From Prorocentrum cordatum (taxonomy: Eukaryota > Sar > Dinophyceae > Prorocentrales > Prorocentraceae), in NCBI GenBank assembly GCA_963575745.1, contig CAUYUJ010019091.1, positions 62,001 to 126,000 of the forward strand: a stretch of 64,000 bases of DNA, given 5' to 3'. Numbering within the stretch: the stretch's first letter is position 1; each line of letters starts with the position of its first letter. Positions 10,252-21,115 of this stretch are shown here, one piece after another. A program made the translations under genes and the position numbers. The notes below the pieces were generated by a model. The model searched no databases and was not told where the DNA came from. It saw only the letters and a program-made list of their open reading frames with translations.

Positions 10252-11195
10252 CACCAGCCCTCTGGGCGTAGGTGGTCTAGAGCAGATCCTCCTCCACCCC
10301 TCCCTCTTCCCCCTTGGGGAGGGGTTTACCCCTCCCCCTACCCCCTCCCCTGGACCTGGACGGGGGGGGCCGCGGGTAGTTAGAGCGTCCCAGATGGCCC
10401 AAGACGGCTCCAAGAGCGCCTCAGAGAACCCAAGTTGAGCTCCAAGATGGCTCAAGATAGCGCAAGATCGCTCGAGATGGCTCCTAAGATGGTTCCAAGA
10501 AGCCCAAAGACGGCCCCAAGATAACTCCAAGTGCCAAACAGCTCCCCAAGGAGGCCCCGAAGAGGCCAAAATCGTCCCAAAACCTAAGGAAAATCAATGA
10601 TTTTTGCTTTCTCGCCTTTTCGCTTCCGATGGCCATCCGAGGCCTGAGATGGTTCCAAGATGGCCCAAGAGGGCCCCAAGAGAGCCCCAAAAGAGCCCCA
10701 AGACGGCCCCAAGAGCGCCCAAGAGCACTCCAAGAGCGTTCCAAGAGGGGTCCAAGAGGCGATTTTAGGGGCTTCCGAGGGGGGACGCTAATTAAACCCC
10801 CCCTCTTGTTTGATCGATCTCCTCCAAGATGGCCCCAAGAAGCGCCCAGGAAGCCCCAAGAGGTCCCAAGATGGCCCCAAAATGGCCCCAAGAGGCCCCC
10901 AAGAGGCCCCCCGGAGGCCCCCAAGAGACCCCCAAGAGGCCCCAAGAGCCCCCCCAGATGCACCCAAGATGCTCCAAGAGGCCTCGGCGAGAATGCCTAA
11001 TCATTGATTCTACACAGGTTTTAGCCACATGGAGGCCTCTTGGGGGGGGGCACGGATTAAGATGACTCCAAGAGCGTCTGGGAGAGCCCAAAATGACCTC
11101 CAAGATGGCTCAAGATATCCCAAGATGTCTCATAATGGCTTCCTCTGTGTGCTGCCCACTTCTCTGATCGAGGCAATTCCTCTGGGCATCGTTTC
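10252..11195. repeat. CCAAGA-rich low-complexity region
   Basis: Degenerate CCAAGATGGCCC, CCAAGAGGCCCC and similar words with a spacing near 11-12 bases. Minus-strand frames give LGGLLGPLG-like strings and plus-strand frames PQEAPRGP-like strings, as expected of a repeat without stops. A C/T-rich start (10265-10370) and a G-run at 11041-11050 are included. It interrupts the cassette series. Confidence 0.7.
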
Positions 11196-11227
11196 TGGAT
11201 GGGCTGGTGGGGATTCGCGAAGCGACA

Positions 11228-12848
11228 ACAATTCTGCTGTTCTCGCAGCCGTGATCGCATTCGCGATGACAGTCGCAGCGGCAACGGCAGTCGCAGTCAC
11301 AGCCTCAGCCTCAGCCTGCCTCAGCACCAGCCTCAGCCAGCCTCAGCCTCAGCCTGCCTCAGCCTCAGCCTCAGCCTGCTTCAGCCTCAGCCTCAGTCTG
11401 CCTTCAGCCTCTGCCTCAGCCTCAGCCTGCCTCAGCCTCAGCCTGCCTCAGCCTCAGCCTCAGCCTGCTTAGCATCAGCCTCAATCTGCCTTCAGCCATC
11501 AGCCTGCCTCTGCCTCAGCCTGCGAGCTCAGCTGCCTCAGCCTCAGTCTGCCGTCGCCTCGGCCTCAGCCCAGCCTGCCTCAGCCTCAGCCTGCATCAGT
11601 CCTCAGCTTCAGCCTCAGCCTACCTCAGCTCAACCTCCTCAGCCTCAGCTCAGCCTCATCCTGCCTCAGCCTCGCTCACCTGCCTCAGCCTCAGCCTCAG
11701 TCGCGTTGCAGCTCGGCCTCAGCCTCAGCCTGCCTCAGCCTCACCATCCTCAGCCTCAGCCTCAGCCTCAGCCTTCCTCAGCCTCAGCCTCAGCCTCAGC
11801 CTGCTTCAGCCATCAGCCTCAGTCTGCTCCACCTCGCTTCAGCTCATCCTGGCCGCAGCAGCCTCAGCCTGCATCAGCCTCAGCCTCAGCTCTAGCCTCA
11901 CCTGCCTCACATAAGCCTGCCAGGAAGTACCTTCAAAGCTGCCTCCACCTCAGACTCAAGCCTGCTTCAGCCTCAGCCTCAGTCTGCTTTCAGCCTCGGC
12001 CTCAGCCTCAGCCTGCCTCAGCCTCAGCCTGCATCAGCCTCAGCCTCAGCCTCAGCCTGCCTCAGCATCAGCTGCCTCAGCCTCAGCCTGCTTCAGCCTC
12101 AGCCTCAGTCTGCCTTTAGCCTCGGCCTCAGCCTCAGCCTGCCTCAGCCTCAGTCTGCCTCTGCCTCAGCCTCAGCCTCAGCCTGCCTCAGCATCAGCCT
12201 GCCTCAGCCTCAGCCTCAGCCTGCCTCAGCCTCAGCCTCAGCCTCAGCCTCAGCCTGCTTCAGCCTCCGTTTCAGTCTGCCTTCAGCCTCGGCCTCAGCC
12301 TCAGCCTGCCTCAGCCTCAGCCTGCATCAGCCTCAGCCTCAGCCTCAGCCTGCCTCAGCATCAGCCTGTCTCAGCCTCAGCCTCAGCCTGCCTCAGCCTC
12401 AGCCTCAGCCTGCCTCAGCCTCAGCCTCAGCCTGCTTCAGCCTGAGCCTCAGTCTGCCTTCAGCCTCGGCCTCAGCCTCAGCCTGCCTCAGCCTCAGCCT
12501 GCCTCAGCCTCAGCATCAGCCTGCCTCAGCATTCAAAATGTGGCCCGGGAATGGAGTTCTGGGAACTCGAAGAACACGAAGTGGCCTACAATTGGCTCCG
12601 GGCATTCAAAATTATACCCAGGAATGGAGTTCTGAGAACTCGAAGACCACGAAGTGGCCTACAATTGGCTCCAGGCATTCAAAATGTGGCCCGGGAATGG
12701 AGTTCTGGGAATTCGAAGACCACGAAGTGTGTAACTATTGGCTAAAAAAAATCCCCGGCATCTCCCCGGATCGCGCCCGGACCCCCCTGGGGCGTCATGA
12801 TGCTCTCTTTTGACCCTACTAGAAACCTATCAGTCTTCGCTGTTAGGT
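11228..12848 (+). repeat. Repeat cassette 6 (left-truncated leader)
   Basis: Only the second half of the leader is present, from TTCTGCTGTTCTCGCAGCC at 11231. Hexamers 11298-12530 are strongly degraded at 11460-11950. Three 73-bp units at 12530-12735, then the tail ending TTAGGT at 12848. Confidence 0.8.
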
Positions 12849-13018
12849 AATCATGCCCAGGAATGGAGTTCTGGGAACTCGAAGACCACGAAGCGCGTTA
12901 CTGTTTGCCAAAAAAGGAGTCCCCGGCATCCTCCCCCGGATCGCGCCCAGACCCCCATGGGGCGTCATGATGCTCTCTTTTGACCCTACTAGAAACCTAT
13001 CACTCTTCGCTGTTAAGT
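12849..13018 (+). repeat. Partial cassette: one 73-bp unit plus tail
   Basis: Repeats the end of cassette 6 directly: one 73-bp unit at 12850-12900 and a second tail ending TCGCTGTTAAGT. This is a tandem duplication of the cassette end. Confidence 0.75.
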
Positions 13019-13038
13019 AAAATGATCGCGGCAAAGCA

Positions 13039-15036
13039 ACCGAACAGCGATGTGTAGGAGCATATCTGGAAGCATTCCCCTTAAGATTCAAATGAGAATC
13101 CAGTTGTAGAATTCTGCTGTTCTCGCAGTCGTGGTCGCATTCGCGATGACAGTCGCAGTGGCAACGGCAGTCGCAGTCACAGCCTCAGCCTCAGCCTGCC
13201 TCAGCCTCAGCCTCAGCCTGCCTCAGCCTCAGCCTGCCTCAGCCTCAGCCTCAGCCTGCTTCAGCCTCAGCCTCAGTCTGTCTTCAGCCTCGGCCTCAGC
13301 CTCAGCCTGCCTCAGCCTCAGCCTGCATCAGCCTCAGCCTCAGCCTCAGCCTGCCTCAGCCTCAGCCTGCCTCAGCCTCAGCCTCAGCCTGCCTCAGCCT
13401 CCGCCTCAGCCTGATTCAGCCTCAGCTCCAGTCTGCCTTCAGCCTCGGCCTCAGCCTCAGCCTGCCTCAGCCTCAGCCTGCATCAGCCTCAGCCGGTCTC
13501 AGCCTGCTCAGCATCAGCCTCAGCCTGCCTCAGCCTCACCCTGCATCAGCCTCAGCCTCAGCCTCAGCCTGCCTCAGCTCAGCCTCAGCCTGCCTCAGCC
13601 TCAGCCTCAGCCTGCCTCAGCCGCAGCCTCAGGCTGCTTCGGCCTCAGCCTCAGTCTGCCTTCAGCCTCGGCCTCAGCCTCAGCCTGCCTCAGCCTCAGC
13701 CTGCATCAGCCTCAGCCTCAGCCTCAGCCTGCCTCAGCCTCAGCCTGCCTCAGCCTCAGCCGCAGCCTGCTTCAGCCTCAGCCTCAGCCTGCTTCAGCCT
13801 CAGCCTCAGTCTGCCTTCAGCCTCGGCCTCAGCCTCAGCCTGCCTCAGCCTCAGCCTGCATCAGCCTCAGCCTCAGCCTGCCTCAGCATCAGCCTGCCTC
13901 AGCCTCAGCCTCAGCCTGCCTCAGCCTCAGCCTCAGCCTGCTGCAGCCTCAGCCTCAGCCTGCCTTCAGCCTCGGCCTCCGCCTCAGCCTGCCTCAGCCT
14001 CAGCCTGCATCAGCCTCAGCCTCAGCCTCAGCCTCAGCCTCAGCCTCAGCCTGCCTTCAGTAAGCCTCGTGCTTCAGCCTCAGCCTGCCTGCATCCTCAA
14101 CTGCATCGCTTCAGCCTCAGCCCTCAGCCTGCCTCAGCATCAGCCTGCCTCAGCCTCAGCCTCACCTGCCTCACCTCAGCTGCTTCAGCCTCAGCCTCAA
14201 TCTGCCTTCAGCCTCGGCCTCAGCCTCAGCCTGCCTCAGCCTCAGCCTGCATCAGCCTCAGCCTCAGCCTCAGCCTGCATCAGAATCAGCCTGCCTCAGC
14301 CTCAGCCTCAGCCTGCCTCAGCCTCAGCCTCAGCCTGTCTGCCTTCAGCCTTGGCCTCAGCCTCAGCCTGCCTCAGCCTCAGCCTGCATCAGCCTCAGCC
14401 TCAGCCTCAGCCTCAGCCTCAGCATCAGCCTGCCTCAGCCTAAGCCTAGCCTGCCATCAGCCTCAGCCTCGGCCTGCTTCAGCCTCAGCCTCAGTTGCCT
14501 TCAGCCTCTGCACAGCTCAGTCTGCTTCAGCCTTCAGCCTGCCTATGCCTCAGCAGCAGCCCTGCCTCAGATCAAAATGTGGCCCGGGAATGGAGTTCTG
14601 GAACTCGAAGACCACGAAGTGGCCTACAGTTGGCTCCGGGCATTCAAAATGTGGCCCAGGAATGGAGTTCTGGGAACTCGAAGACCACGAAGTGGCCTAC
14701 AGTTGGCTCCGGGCAATCAAAATCATGCCCAGGAATGGAGTTCTGGGAACTCGAAGACCACGAAGTGGCCTACAGTTGGCTCCGGGCATTCAAAATCATG
14801 CCCAGGAATGGAGTTCTGGGAACTCGAAGACCACGAAGTGGCCTACAGTTGGCTCCGAGCATTCAAAATCATGCCCAGGAACGGAGTTCTGGGAACTCGA
14901 AGGCCAAGAGGTGCGTTACTGTTGGCTTTAAAAAAAAGCCGGCATCCTCCCCGGGATCGCGCCCAGACACCCCCCTGGGGCGTCATGATGCTCTCTTTTG
15001 ACCCTGTTAGAAACCTATGAGTCTTCGCTGTTAAGT
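13039..15036 (+). repeat. Repeat cassette 7 (complete, about 2 kb)
   Basis: Left end ACCGAACAGCGA, right end TCGCTGTTAAGT. Leader 13039-13180, hexamers 13181-14565, five 73-bp units 14573-14925 (spacing measured at 73 bp from the GGGCATTCAAAAT word), tail 14930-15036. Confidence 0.85.
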
Positions 15037-15040
15037 AAAA

Positions 15041-15175
15041 ATAACAAGATAAAAATATGTTTTCGGATCCAGCTCTGGTTACAGACCGACTTCGGGCATC
15101 TAGATACTTTAGACGAGCGCGTCTGATGATACTAGAAACATATCAGTCTTCGCTGTTTGGTAAAAAATAGCAGAG
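15041..15175 (+). repeat. Divergent 175-bp satellite unit
   Basis: TTCGGATCCAGCTCTGGTTA, GACCGACTTCGGGCATCTAG, then a jump at 15130 into a cassette-tail fragment (AGAAACATATCAGTCTTCGC). Confidence 0.6.
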
Positions 15176-15540
15176 TACAAATTCGCCGGCCCAACGGGCC
15201 AGAGGCGTGCTAAGATCTCCGGTAACTTGTTAACAATATTTCTAGTTCGCGCGCGCGGAGCGGCCCCTGGGGGCCCCCGGACGAAAAGTACCCCGGCAAG
15301 GTCCCGAGAGAAGCCCGGGAGAAGCCACCAGACCACTCCAGGGGAGGGTATTTTTCGACACCCCTCACGAGGATCGTGGCCTCCGAGGGGGGAGCCGCAA
15401 TCGACTACCCCCAAGAGCCCCCCAAGAGGCCCTGGGGGCCTCCAAAACGCCGCGAAGGAGCCCCAAGAGACTCCCAAGAGGTCCCCAAGAGGCCCCCAAG
15501 AGGCCCTAAAGAGGGCTCCAGGGCCGGCGGCATGAGCGAA
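15176..15540. repeat. Second CCAAGA/CCCCAAGAGG-rich region
   Basis: About 15400-15525 repeats CCCCAAGAGGCCC words as in 10252-11195. The part before it (15176-15400) is GC-rich with no recognised gene. Confidence 0.6.
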
Positions 15541-15723
15541 GCGATTAAATAATTGTTCGGATGCAGCTCTGGTAGCAGACCGACTTCGGGCATCTAGATA
15601 CGTTCGACTGGCGCTTCTCACAATTTCCTTTCGATTGCTGTGACAAACAGCTCTGTAGCGCATCTTCAGCTCAAGTTAAGTCAAGAAAACCATCACCATC
15701 TCTAGAATTATCCCAGCAAATCA
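15541..15723 (+). repeat. Divergent 175-bp satellite unit
   Basis: GATGCAGCTCTGGTAGCAGA, then CAAACAGCTCTGTAGCGCAT and AAGTTAAGTCAAGAAAACC; the usual approach sequence ATTATCCCAGCAAA leads into the next cassette. Confidence 0.65.
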
Positions 15724-17640
15724 ACCGAACAGCGATGTGTAGGAGCATGTCTGGAAGCATTCCCCTTAAGATTCAGATGAGCATCAAGTTGTAGAATTCT
15801 GCTGTTCTCGCAGTCGTAGTCGCACTCGCGATGACAGTCGCAGTGGCAACGGCAGTCGCAGTCACAGCCTCAGCCTCAGCCTGCCTCAGCCTCAGCCTCA
15901 GCCTGCCTCAGCCTCAGCCTGCCTCAGCCTCAGCCTCAGCCTGCTTCAGCCTCAGCATCAGTCTGCCTTCAGCCTCGGCCTCAGCCTGCCTCAGCCTCAC
16001 CCTGAATCAGCCTCAGCCTCAGCCTGCCTCAGCATCAGCCTGCATCAGCCTCAGCCCAGCCTGCTCAGCCCTCAGCCCAGCCTTAGCCGCTTCAGCTCAG
16101 CCTCAGTCTGGCCGTCGGCCTCGGCCTCAGCCTCAGACTGACTCAGCTCAACTGATAAGCCTTCAGTCAGCTCAGCCTGCATCCAGGTCAGCATGCCCAG
16201 CTCAGCCTCAGCCTCAGCTGCCTCAAGCCTCAGCCTCCGCGTGCTGAGCCTCAGCTTCCCCCCAGTCTGCCGGCGCCTCGGACTGAGCCTCAGAAGCATC
16301 AGGTGAGCTGCCTCAATGCATCAGATCAGCCTCCAGCCTCAGCCTCAGCCTCAGGCTCAGCGCCTCAGCCGCAGCCTTCAGCCGCATTCAGCCTAGCCTC
16401 AAGCTGCTTCAGCCCAGCCAGTTGCCTTCAGCATCGCCTCAGCCTCAGCCTGCTTCAGCCTCAGCCTCAGTCTGCCTTCAGCCTCGGCCTCAGCCTCAGC
16501 CTGCCTCAGATCAGCCTGCATCAGCCTCAGCCTCAGCCTCAGCCTGCCTCAGCATCAGCCTGCTTCAGCCGAGGCACAGCTGCATCAGCCTCGCGACCTC
16601 GGCCTCAGGCTCCAACCGCTTGATGCATTCTTGAGCTGCACAGCCTCAGCTCAACGGAGAAGCCGACGGCATCAGCCTGCCTCAGCATCAACACAGCCTG
16701 CCTCAGCCTCAGCCTCAGCCTTGTTCAGCCGCAGGCATCAGTGCGACTTTTCAGCCTCGGCCTCGCCTCAGCGTGCCTCAGCCTCAGCCTGCATCAGCTC
16801 AGCCTCAGCCTCAGCCTGCCTCAGCATTAGCCTGCCTCAGCCTCAGCCTCAGCCTGCCTCAGCCTCAGCCTCAGCCTGCTTCAGCCTCAGCCTCAGTCTG
16901 CCTTCAGCCTCGGCCTAAGCCTCAGCCTGCCTCAGCCTCAGCCTGCATCAGCCTCAGCCTCAGCCTCAGCCTGCCTCAGCATCAGCCTGCCTCAGCCTCA
17001 GCCTCAGCCTGCCTCAGCCTCAGCATCAGCCTGTCTGCCTTCAGCCTCGGCCTCAGCCTCAGCCTGCCTCAGCCTCAGCCTGCATCAGCCTCAGCCTCAG
17101 CCTCAGCCTGCCTCAGCATCAGCCTGCCTCAGCCTCAGCCTCAGCCTGCCTCAGCCTCAGCCTCAGCCTGCTTCAGCCTCAGCCTCAATCTGCCTTCAGC
17201 GTCGGCCTCAGCCTCAGCCTGCTTCAGCATCAGCCTGCCTCAGCCTCAGCATCAGCCTGCCTCAGCTTTCAAAAAATGGCCCGGGAATGGAGTTCTGGGA
17301 ACTCGAAGAACACGAAGTGGCCTACTGTTGGCTCTGGGCATTCAAAATCATACCCAGGAATGGAGTTCTGGGAACTTGAAGACCACGAAGTGGCCTACAG
17401 TTGGCTCCGGGCATTCAAAATCATGCCCAGGGAGTCCTGGGAACTCGAAGAAAACGAAGTGGCCTACTGTTGGCTCCGGGCATTCAAAATCATGCCCAGG
17501 AATGGAGTTCTGGGAACTCGAAGACCACGAAGTCTAAAAAAAATCCCCGGCATCCTCCCCCGGATCGCGCCCAGACCCCCCTGGGGCGTCATGATGCTCT
17601 CTTTTGACCCTACTAGAAACCTATCAGTCTTCGCTGTTCA
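15724..17640 (+). repeat. Repeat cassette 8 (complete, about 1.9 kb)
   Basis: Left end ACCGAACAGCGA; the right end TCGCTGTTCAG is mutated. Hexamers 15868-17265 with a scrambled centre (16050-16760), 73-bp units 17270-17530 (one shortened near 17430), tail 17540-17640. Confidence 0.8.
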
Positions 17641-17645
17641 GAAAA

Positions 17646-18110
17646 AATAGCAGGATAGAAATAGTTGTTCGGATCCACCTCTGGTTACAGACCGACTTCG
17701 GGCATCTAGATACTTGAGACGAGCTTAGACGAGCGCGTCTGATGATTCTCTTCCGATTGCTGTGCCAAACAGCTCTGTAGCGCATCTGCAGACCGAGTTA
17801 AGTGAAGAAAACCAATAGTTTTTTCTGACCCAGCTCTGGTAGCAGACCGAGTTCAGACATCTAGACACTTGAGACGGACGCGCCTGATGATTCTAGATCG
17901 ATTAGGTGTGCCTACCAGCTCTGTAGCTGTTCTAAAGCTCGAGTTAAGTTAAGAAAACCGGCAGCACCTGCCAAGATGACACTAAACAGCCGATCCCGCC
18001 CACATGCTTTTTGGCACTAATATGTACCCGATCGACCTGAGACTAAGATGGCGAGCGGGAATAAAATCGAACATGGGGGGAAAAATACTAGAGCTCTAAC
18101 GAGTGGTTGA
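17646..18110 (+). repeat. 175-bp satellite array: two divergent units and a terminal module
   Basis: Units start near 17663 and 17826. The terminal module holds GATCCCGCC, CCGATCGACCTGAGA, AAGATGGCGAGCGGGAATAA and ACTAGAGCTCTAACGA. Confidence 0.7.
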
Positions 18111-18280
18111 ATCTCGAGAAATCGAACTTAAACCTAGCAAAATGATGCAAAATGTCCGTCGATATTTCCCAACCATCCTGTGGTGTTGGGTCCTCGTTGT
18201 GAAGAGACGTCGCCCCGCGTTCCTTCCTCCTCCTCCTTCCTCCTCCTCCCCTTCCTCCCCCTTCCTCCCCCTCCCACACC
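18111..18280. other. Linker with TCC-rich tract
   Basis: A T/C-rich run of TCCTCC and TTCCTCC words lies at 18222-18275. No gene seen. Confidence 0.5.
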
Positions 18281-19300
18281 CATTCTGGCACACCCCTCAC
18301 ACGTTTCGCTTCGCCCATAGGAGCGCCGCGAATGCCCCAGTGGCTGCGCCCTGGGCATGCGGTTCACCCCATTCAGGGCACACCCTCACACGTTCGTGGC
18401 CCCATAGGGAGCTCCACCGAAGGCCCAGTGGCATGCGCCCGCAGGCGGTTTCCACCCCCCCCCCCCCCACCCCACAATCAAGAACACCCCTAACACGTTC
18501 GTGGCCACATAGAGCTCCACCGAAGGCCCCAGTGGCTGCGCCCGCATGCGCTTCCACACCCCATTCTGGCACACCCCTCACACGTTTCGTGGCCCCATAG
18601 GGAGCTCCACCGAAGGCCCCAGTGGCTGCGCCCGCATGCGGTTCCACACCCCATTCTGGCACACACCGCACACGCTTCGTGGCCCCATAGGGAGCTCCAC
18701 CGAAGGCCCCAGTGGCTGCGCCCGCATGCGGTTCCACACCCCATTCTGGCACACCCCTCACACGTTTCGTGGCTCCATAGGGAGCTCCACCGAGCGCCCC
18801 AGTGGCTGCGCTCGCATGCGGTTCCACCCCCCCATTTCGGCACACCCCTCACACGTTTCGTGGCCCCATAGGGAGCTCCACCGAAGGCCCCAGTGGCTGC
18901 GCCCGCATGCGGTACCACCCACCATTCTGGCACACCCCTCACACGTTTCGTGGCCCCATAGGGAGCTCCACCGAAGGCCCCAGTGGCTGCGCCCGCATGC
19001 GGTTCCACCCCCATTCTGGCACACCCCTCACACGTTTCGTGGCCCCATAGGGAGCTCCACCGAAGGCCCCAGTGGCTGCGCCCGCATGCGGTTCCACCCC
19101 CCATTCTGGCACACCCCTCACACGTTTCGTGGCCCCATAGGGAGCTCCACCGAAGGCCCCAGTGGCTGCGCCCGCATGCGGTTCCACCCCCCGTTCTGGC
19201 ACACCCCTCACACGTTTCGTGGCCCCACAGGGAGCTCCACCGAAGGCCCCAGTGGCTGCGCCCGCATGCGGTTCCACCCCCAATTCTGGCACACAACGTG
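18281..19300 (+). repeat. 90-bp tandem repeat array, about 11 copies
   Basis: The word CATTCTGGCACACCCCTCAC recurs at exactly 90-base intervals (18562, 18652, 18742 and so on); each unit ends in CGCATGCGGTTCCACC. Copies are nearly identical except for the first ones, one of which has a 14-base C run near 18460. 90 is a multiple of three and the unit lacks stops, so frames stay open on both strands for about 290 residues; this is a consequence of the repeat. Confidence 0.9.
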
Positions 19301-19555
19301 GAGCAACCCTCAGCCGTCGGGGTGCATTTTCGAAATGATAGACACAGTTCTAGTATTTTCAGCACGTGTAGTAGGTTATGGCGCGTCGGCCTCTTGACTC
19401 ATGAGGTCTGTAGCTGTAATATAAGTATAACAACTTGGCTGAATAATTTGGTGTTATAGTGTAAATATTTGTTCTTACTTTTTAAGCTAATATTTGTCTT
19501 GTGCTTTCTCGTCGGAATCCGAGCACTGTTTCGTGATTCCAGAGCTCTGCGAGGG
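19301..19555. other. Unique AT-rich stretch, no gene recognised
   Basis: Does not resemble the neighbouring repeats. It ends at the GAGCTCTGCGAGGGTCC flank of an occupied hairpin. Confidence 0.5.
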
Positions 19556-19576
19556 TCCCGGCGGTAACCTGGTTGC
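19556..19576 (-). repeat. Hairpin half-site at the 5' junction of element F
   Basis: GGTCCCGGCGGTAACCTGG is the inverse complement of the right hairpin arm and its flank, and is followed directly by retroelement leader sequence. The other arm is missing. Confidence 0.75.
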
Positions 19577-20245
19577 GTGGCACAAGCGGCATTGTGCCGT
19601 GCCTGCTGTTGAAGGGTTCTCTTTACCATACACGGTGCTTCAGTGTCTGTGTTGGCTGAGTAACGTACACATTCATTGGTTTCGGTCATTCATTTTGGTC
19701 ACTGAAGAAGGAGTGCACATTGACCTTGTGGATTGTGCTGGTTTTGACATACGGTACACTGACCCCCTTGGATATCTGATTCGAGTGAGCGGTCTCAGGA
19801 AAGTCACGACTAGCAGTTTTCATACCATCCTCATGCTTCTCATAATCAGTTTCCCGTTTCAGCTCGGCGTCTCTTTGACTTCGGGCGTCGAGAGTCAGCG
19901 CGCTTCTCTACAATCTATCTGTCTGGTTCCCTCAGAGAGCCTTTGCAGAGACAGGAGGAGGAGGTTTGCAGCAAAATCAAGCTTCTTCACACTATGATGT
20001 ATCCGATTGAAAGGTTCCCGCTATATCCGTTTCGCATGTGTCATTGTTGTCAGGGTGCGATGAAGGTGGAGGATGAGGACTATTTGCAGCGCAATGAAGC
20101 ACCCGATGCAATTGTTATTGTTGATTTGCAGCGCAATCAAGCACACGATTGCGACATTTCGGCGAATGTGAGTTCGTCTCAATTGCAGTTGCTCTTGCCA
20201 GAGGATCACAGTATTCGAGTGAATCCTGTGGTTACGACTGGGATG
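19577..20245 (+). mobile_element. Element F: 5' part of an E-type non-autonomous retroelement
   Basis: The first 130 bases match the 5' leader of elements D and E read in sense (shared words include GCATTGTGC, ACACGGTGCTTCAGTGTCTG and GTACACATTCATTG). The element is truncated on the right at the first satellite unit, with no 3' tail. It is the only plus-strand copy in the window, but has the same orientation relative to its hairpin as the others. Confidence 0.65.
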
Positions 20246-20257
20246 CGGCGGACCTAG
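19814..20257 (+). pseudogene. ORF remnant inside element F
   Basis: The frame is open from a TAG at 19811 to past the end of the element; the first ATG in frame is at about 19994. It contains a duplicated peptide (LQRNEAPDA / LQRNQAHDC) and SSSQLQLLLPEDHS..VNPVV. That last block is conserved, in frame, in the fragment at 28750-28840 (SSSHLQLPLPENHS..VNPVV), which argues that it was once coding. No known domain recognised. Confidence 0.45.
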
Positions 20258-20800
20258 CTCGAGTGTCAGACCGAGTTCAGACCTCTCGATGCGAGAAAAA
20301 CACGCTGGGTGATACTGGATCGTTTTATATGCGCACCAGCTCTGTAGCTATTCTGAATCTTCAGTTAAGGGAAACCGACAGCAACTGTCAAGATCTTTCG
20401 TACAATATAAATAGTTTCGCGGCTCTAGCTCGAGTAGCAGACCGAGTTCAGACCTCTCGATGGAACAGACGAACGCTCCTTGATTCTGAATCGGTTTCCG
20501 TAAGTATTAGCTCTGTAGTTGTCCTAGATCTCGAGTGAAGTACAGAAAACCGTCAACGAATGTCAAGATGACTCGAAACGGCCGACGGTTCCAGCAAGTG
20601 TTTTGATGGAAAAAATTGCAGCAACGCACCTGAGAATTTGACTGGCAGACGCGGCATAACCCACTAGATGTGCGAAAAATACCCCTTCTCAAAACGAATT
20701 TGAAATTTTGCACAAAGATAGAAAAACCCACTCCAAGTCACCACACTGTCTCTTTAGGTCGGGTCGGCCAACCAGCTCAGCCTGCGCCCGAATTATGGAA
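20246..20800 (+). repeat. 175-bp satellite array with type-2 terminal module
   Basis: Units begin near 20252 and 20425 (CTAGCTCGAGTGTCAGACC / CTAGCTCGAGTAGCAGACC). The type-2 end (20570-20800) has GGCCGACGGTTCC, GACGCGGCATAACCCACTAG and GGTCGGGTCGGCCAACCAGC. Confidence 0.75.
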
Positions 20801-20833
20801 CCGGCGGTAAACCGTCAACCTAGTTACCGCCAG
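20801..20833 (+). repeat. Hairpin element, empty copy 2
   Basis: Arms CCGGCGGTAA / TTACCGCCAGG; loop ACCGTCAACCTAG. Right flank AACCTCGTAGAGCTC. Confidence 0.8.
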
Positions 20834-21001
20834 GAACCTCGTAGAGCTCTTTTCTTGCACAGCAATCCTCGGAACACATGAAGGAACCTTCTAGAGCGAG
20901 AAACGAAAACTCGAAAAAATACGTTTTTCTGTTTTTATCCAACGTCGATTACTCCAAATGTTTTTACTGTAAAACTGCACCTACGGACCTGAGACTGGGC
21001 G
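20834..21001 (+). repeat. Post-hairpin flank module
   Basis: Starts CTCGTAGAGCTCTTTTCTTG, then CCTCGGAACACATGA. The same module follows the hairpins at 21034, 21860, 22596, 26789 and 27606. Confidence 0.6.
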
Positions 21002-21034
21002 CCAGCGGTAAACCGTCAACCTGGCTACCGCTGG
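21002..21034 (+). repeat. Hairpin element, empty copy 3 (compensated arm change)
   Basis: Arms CCAGCGGTA / TACCGCTGG: both arms differ from the common form at the paired position, so the stem stays perfect. Confidence 0.85.
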
Positions 21035-21115
21035 GGACCTCGTAGAGCTCTTTTCTTGCCCAGCTCCGCGGAACACGTGAAGCAAGCTTAAGCGAGAGCC
21101 AAACAACTCTAAAAA

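Noticed and set aside
10484-11103. LGGLLGPLGGLLGASGG-type and PQEAPRGP-type frames
   Set aside because: Low-complexity CCAAGA/GGCCCC repeat read in several frames; nothing outside the repeat supports coding.
10441-11120. CCAAGATGGCTCAAG words resembling the end of the spliced leader
   Set aside because: They are members of the local CCAAGATGG repeat, recur with many variants, and are not followed by an ORF. Only the copy at 987-1008 has the right length and place.
2493-17537. Long plus-strand frames giving SASASACLSLSLPQPQP-like proteins (up to 525 residues)
   Set aside because: They follow the CAGCCT hexamer in all three frames; the hexamer has no stop codon and frames break wherever the repeat is irregular. 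No start context, no non-repeat domain.
2494-19300. Possible CRISPR array because of regular repeats
   Set aside because: Units are tandem without unique spacers, and the context is eukaryotic.
18297-19459. Overlapping frames on both strands with a 30-residue period (GGAPYGATKRVRGVPEWG and others)
   Set aside because: The 90-bp tandem repeat is a multiple of three and lacks stops, so every frame stays open by construction.
20246-20460. tRNA-like A and B boxes (TAGCTCGAGTAGCAGA and GAGTTCAGACCTC) in the satellite
   Set aside because: The two boxes are only a few bases apart and no cloverleaf can be drawn; this is not a tRNA or a clear tRNA-derived SINE.
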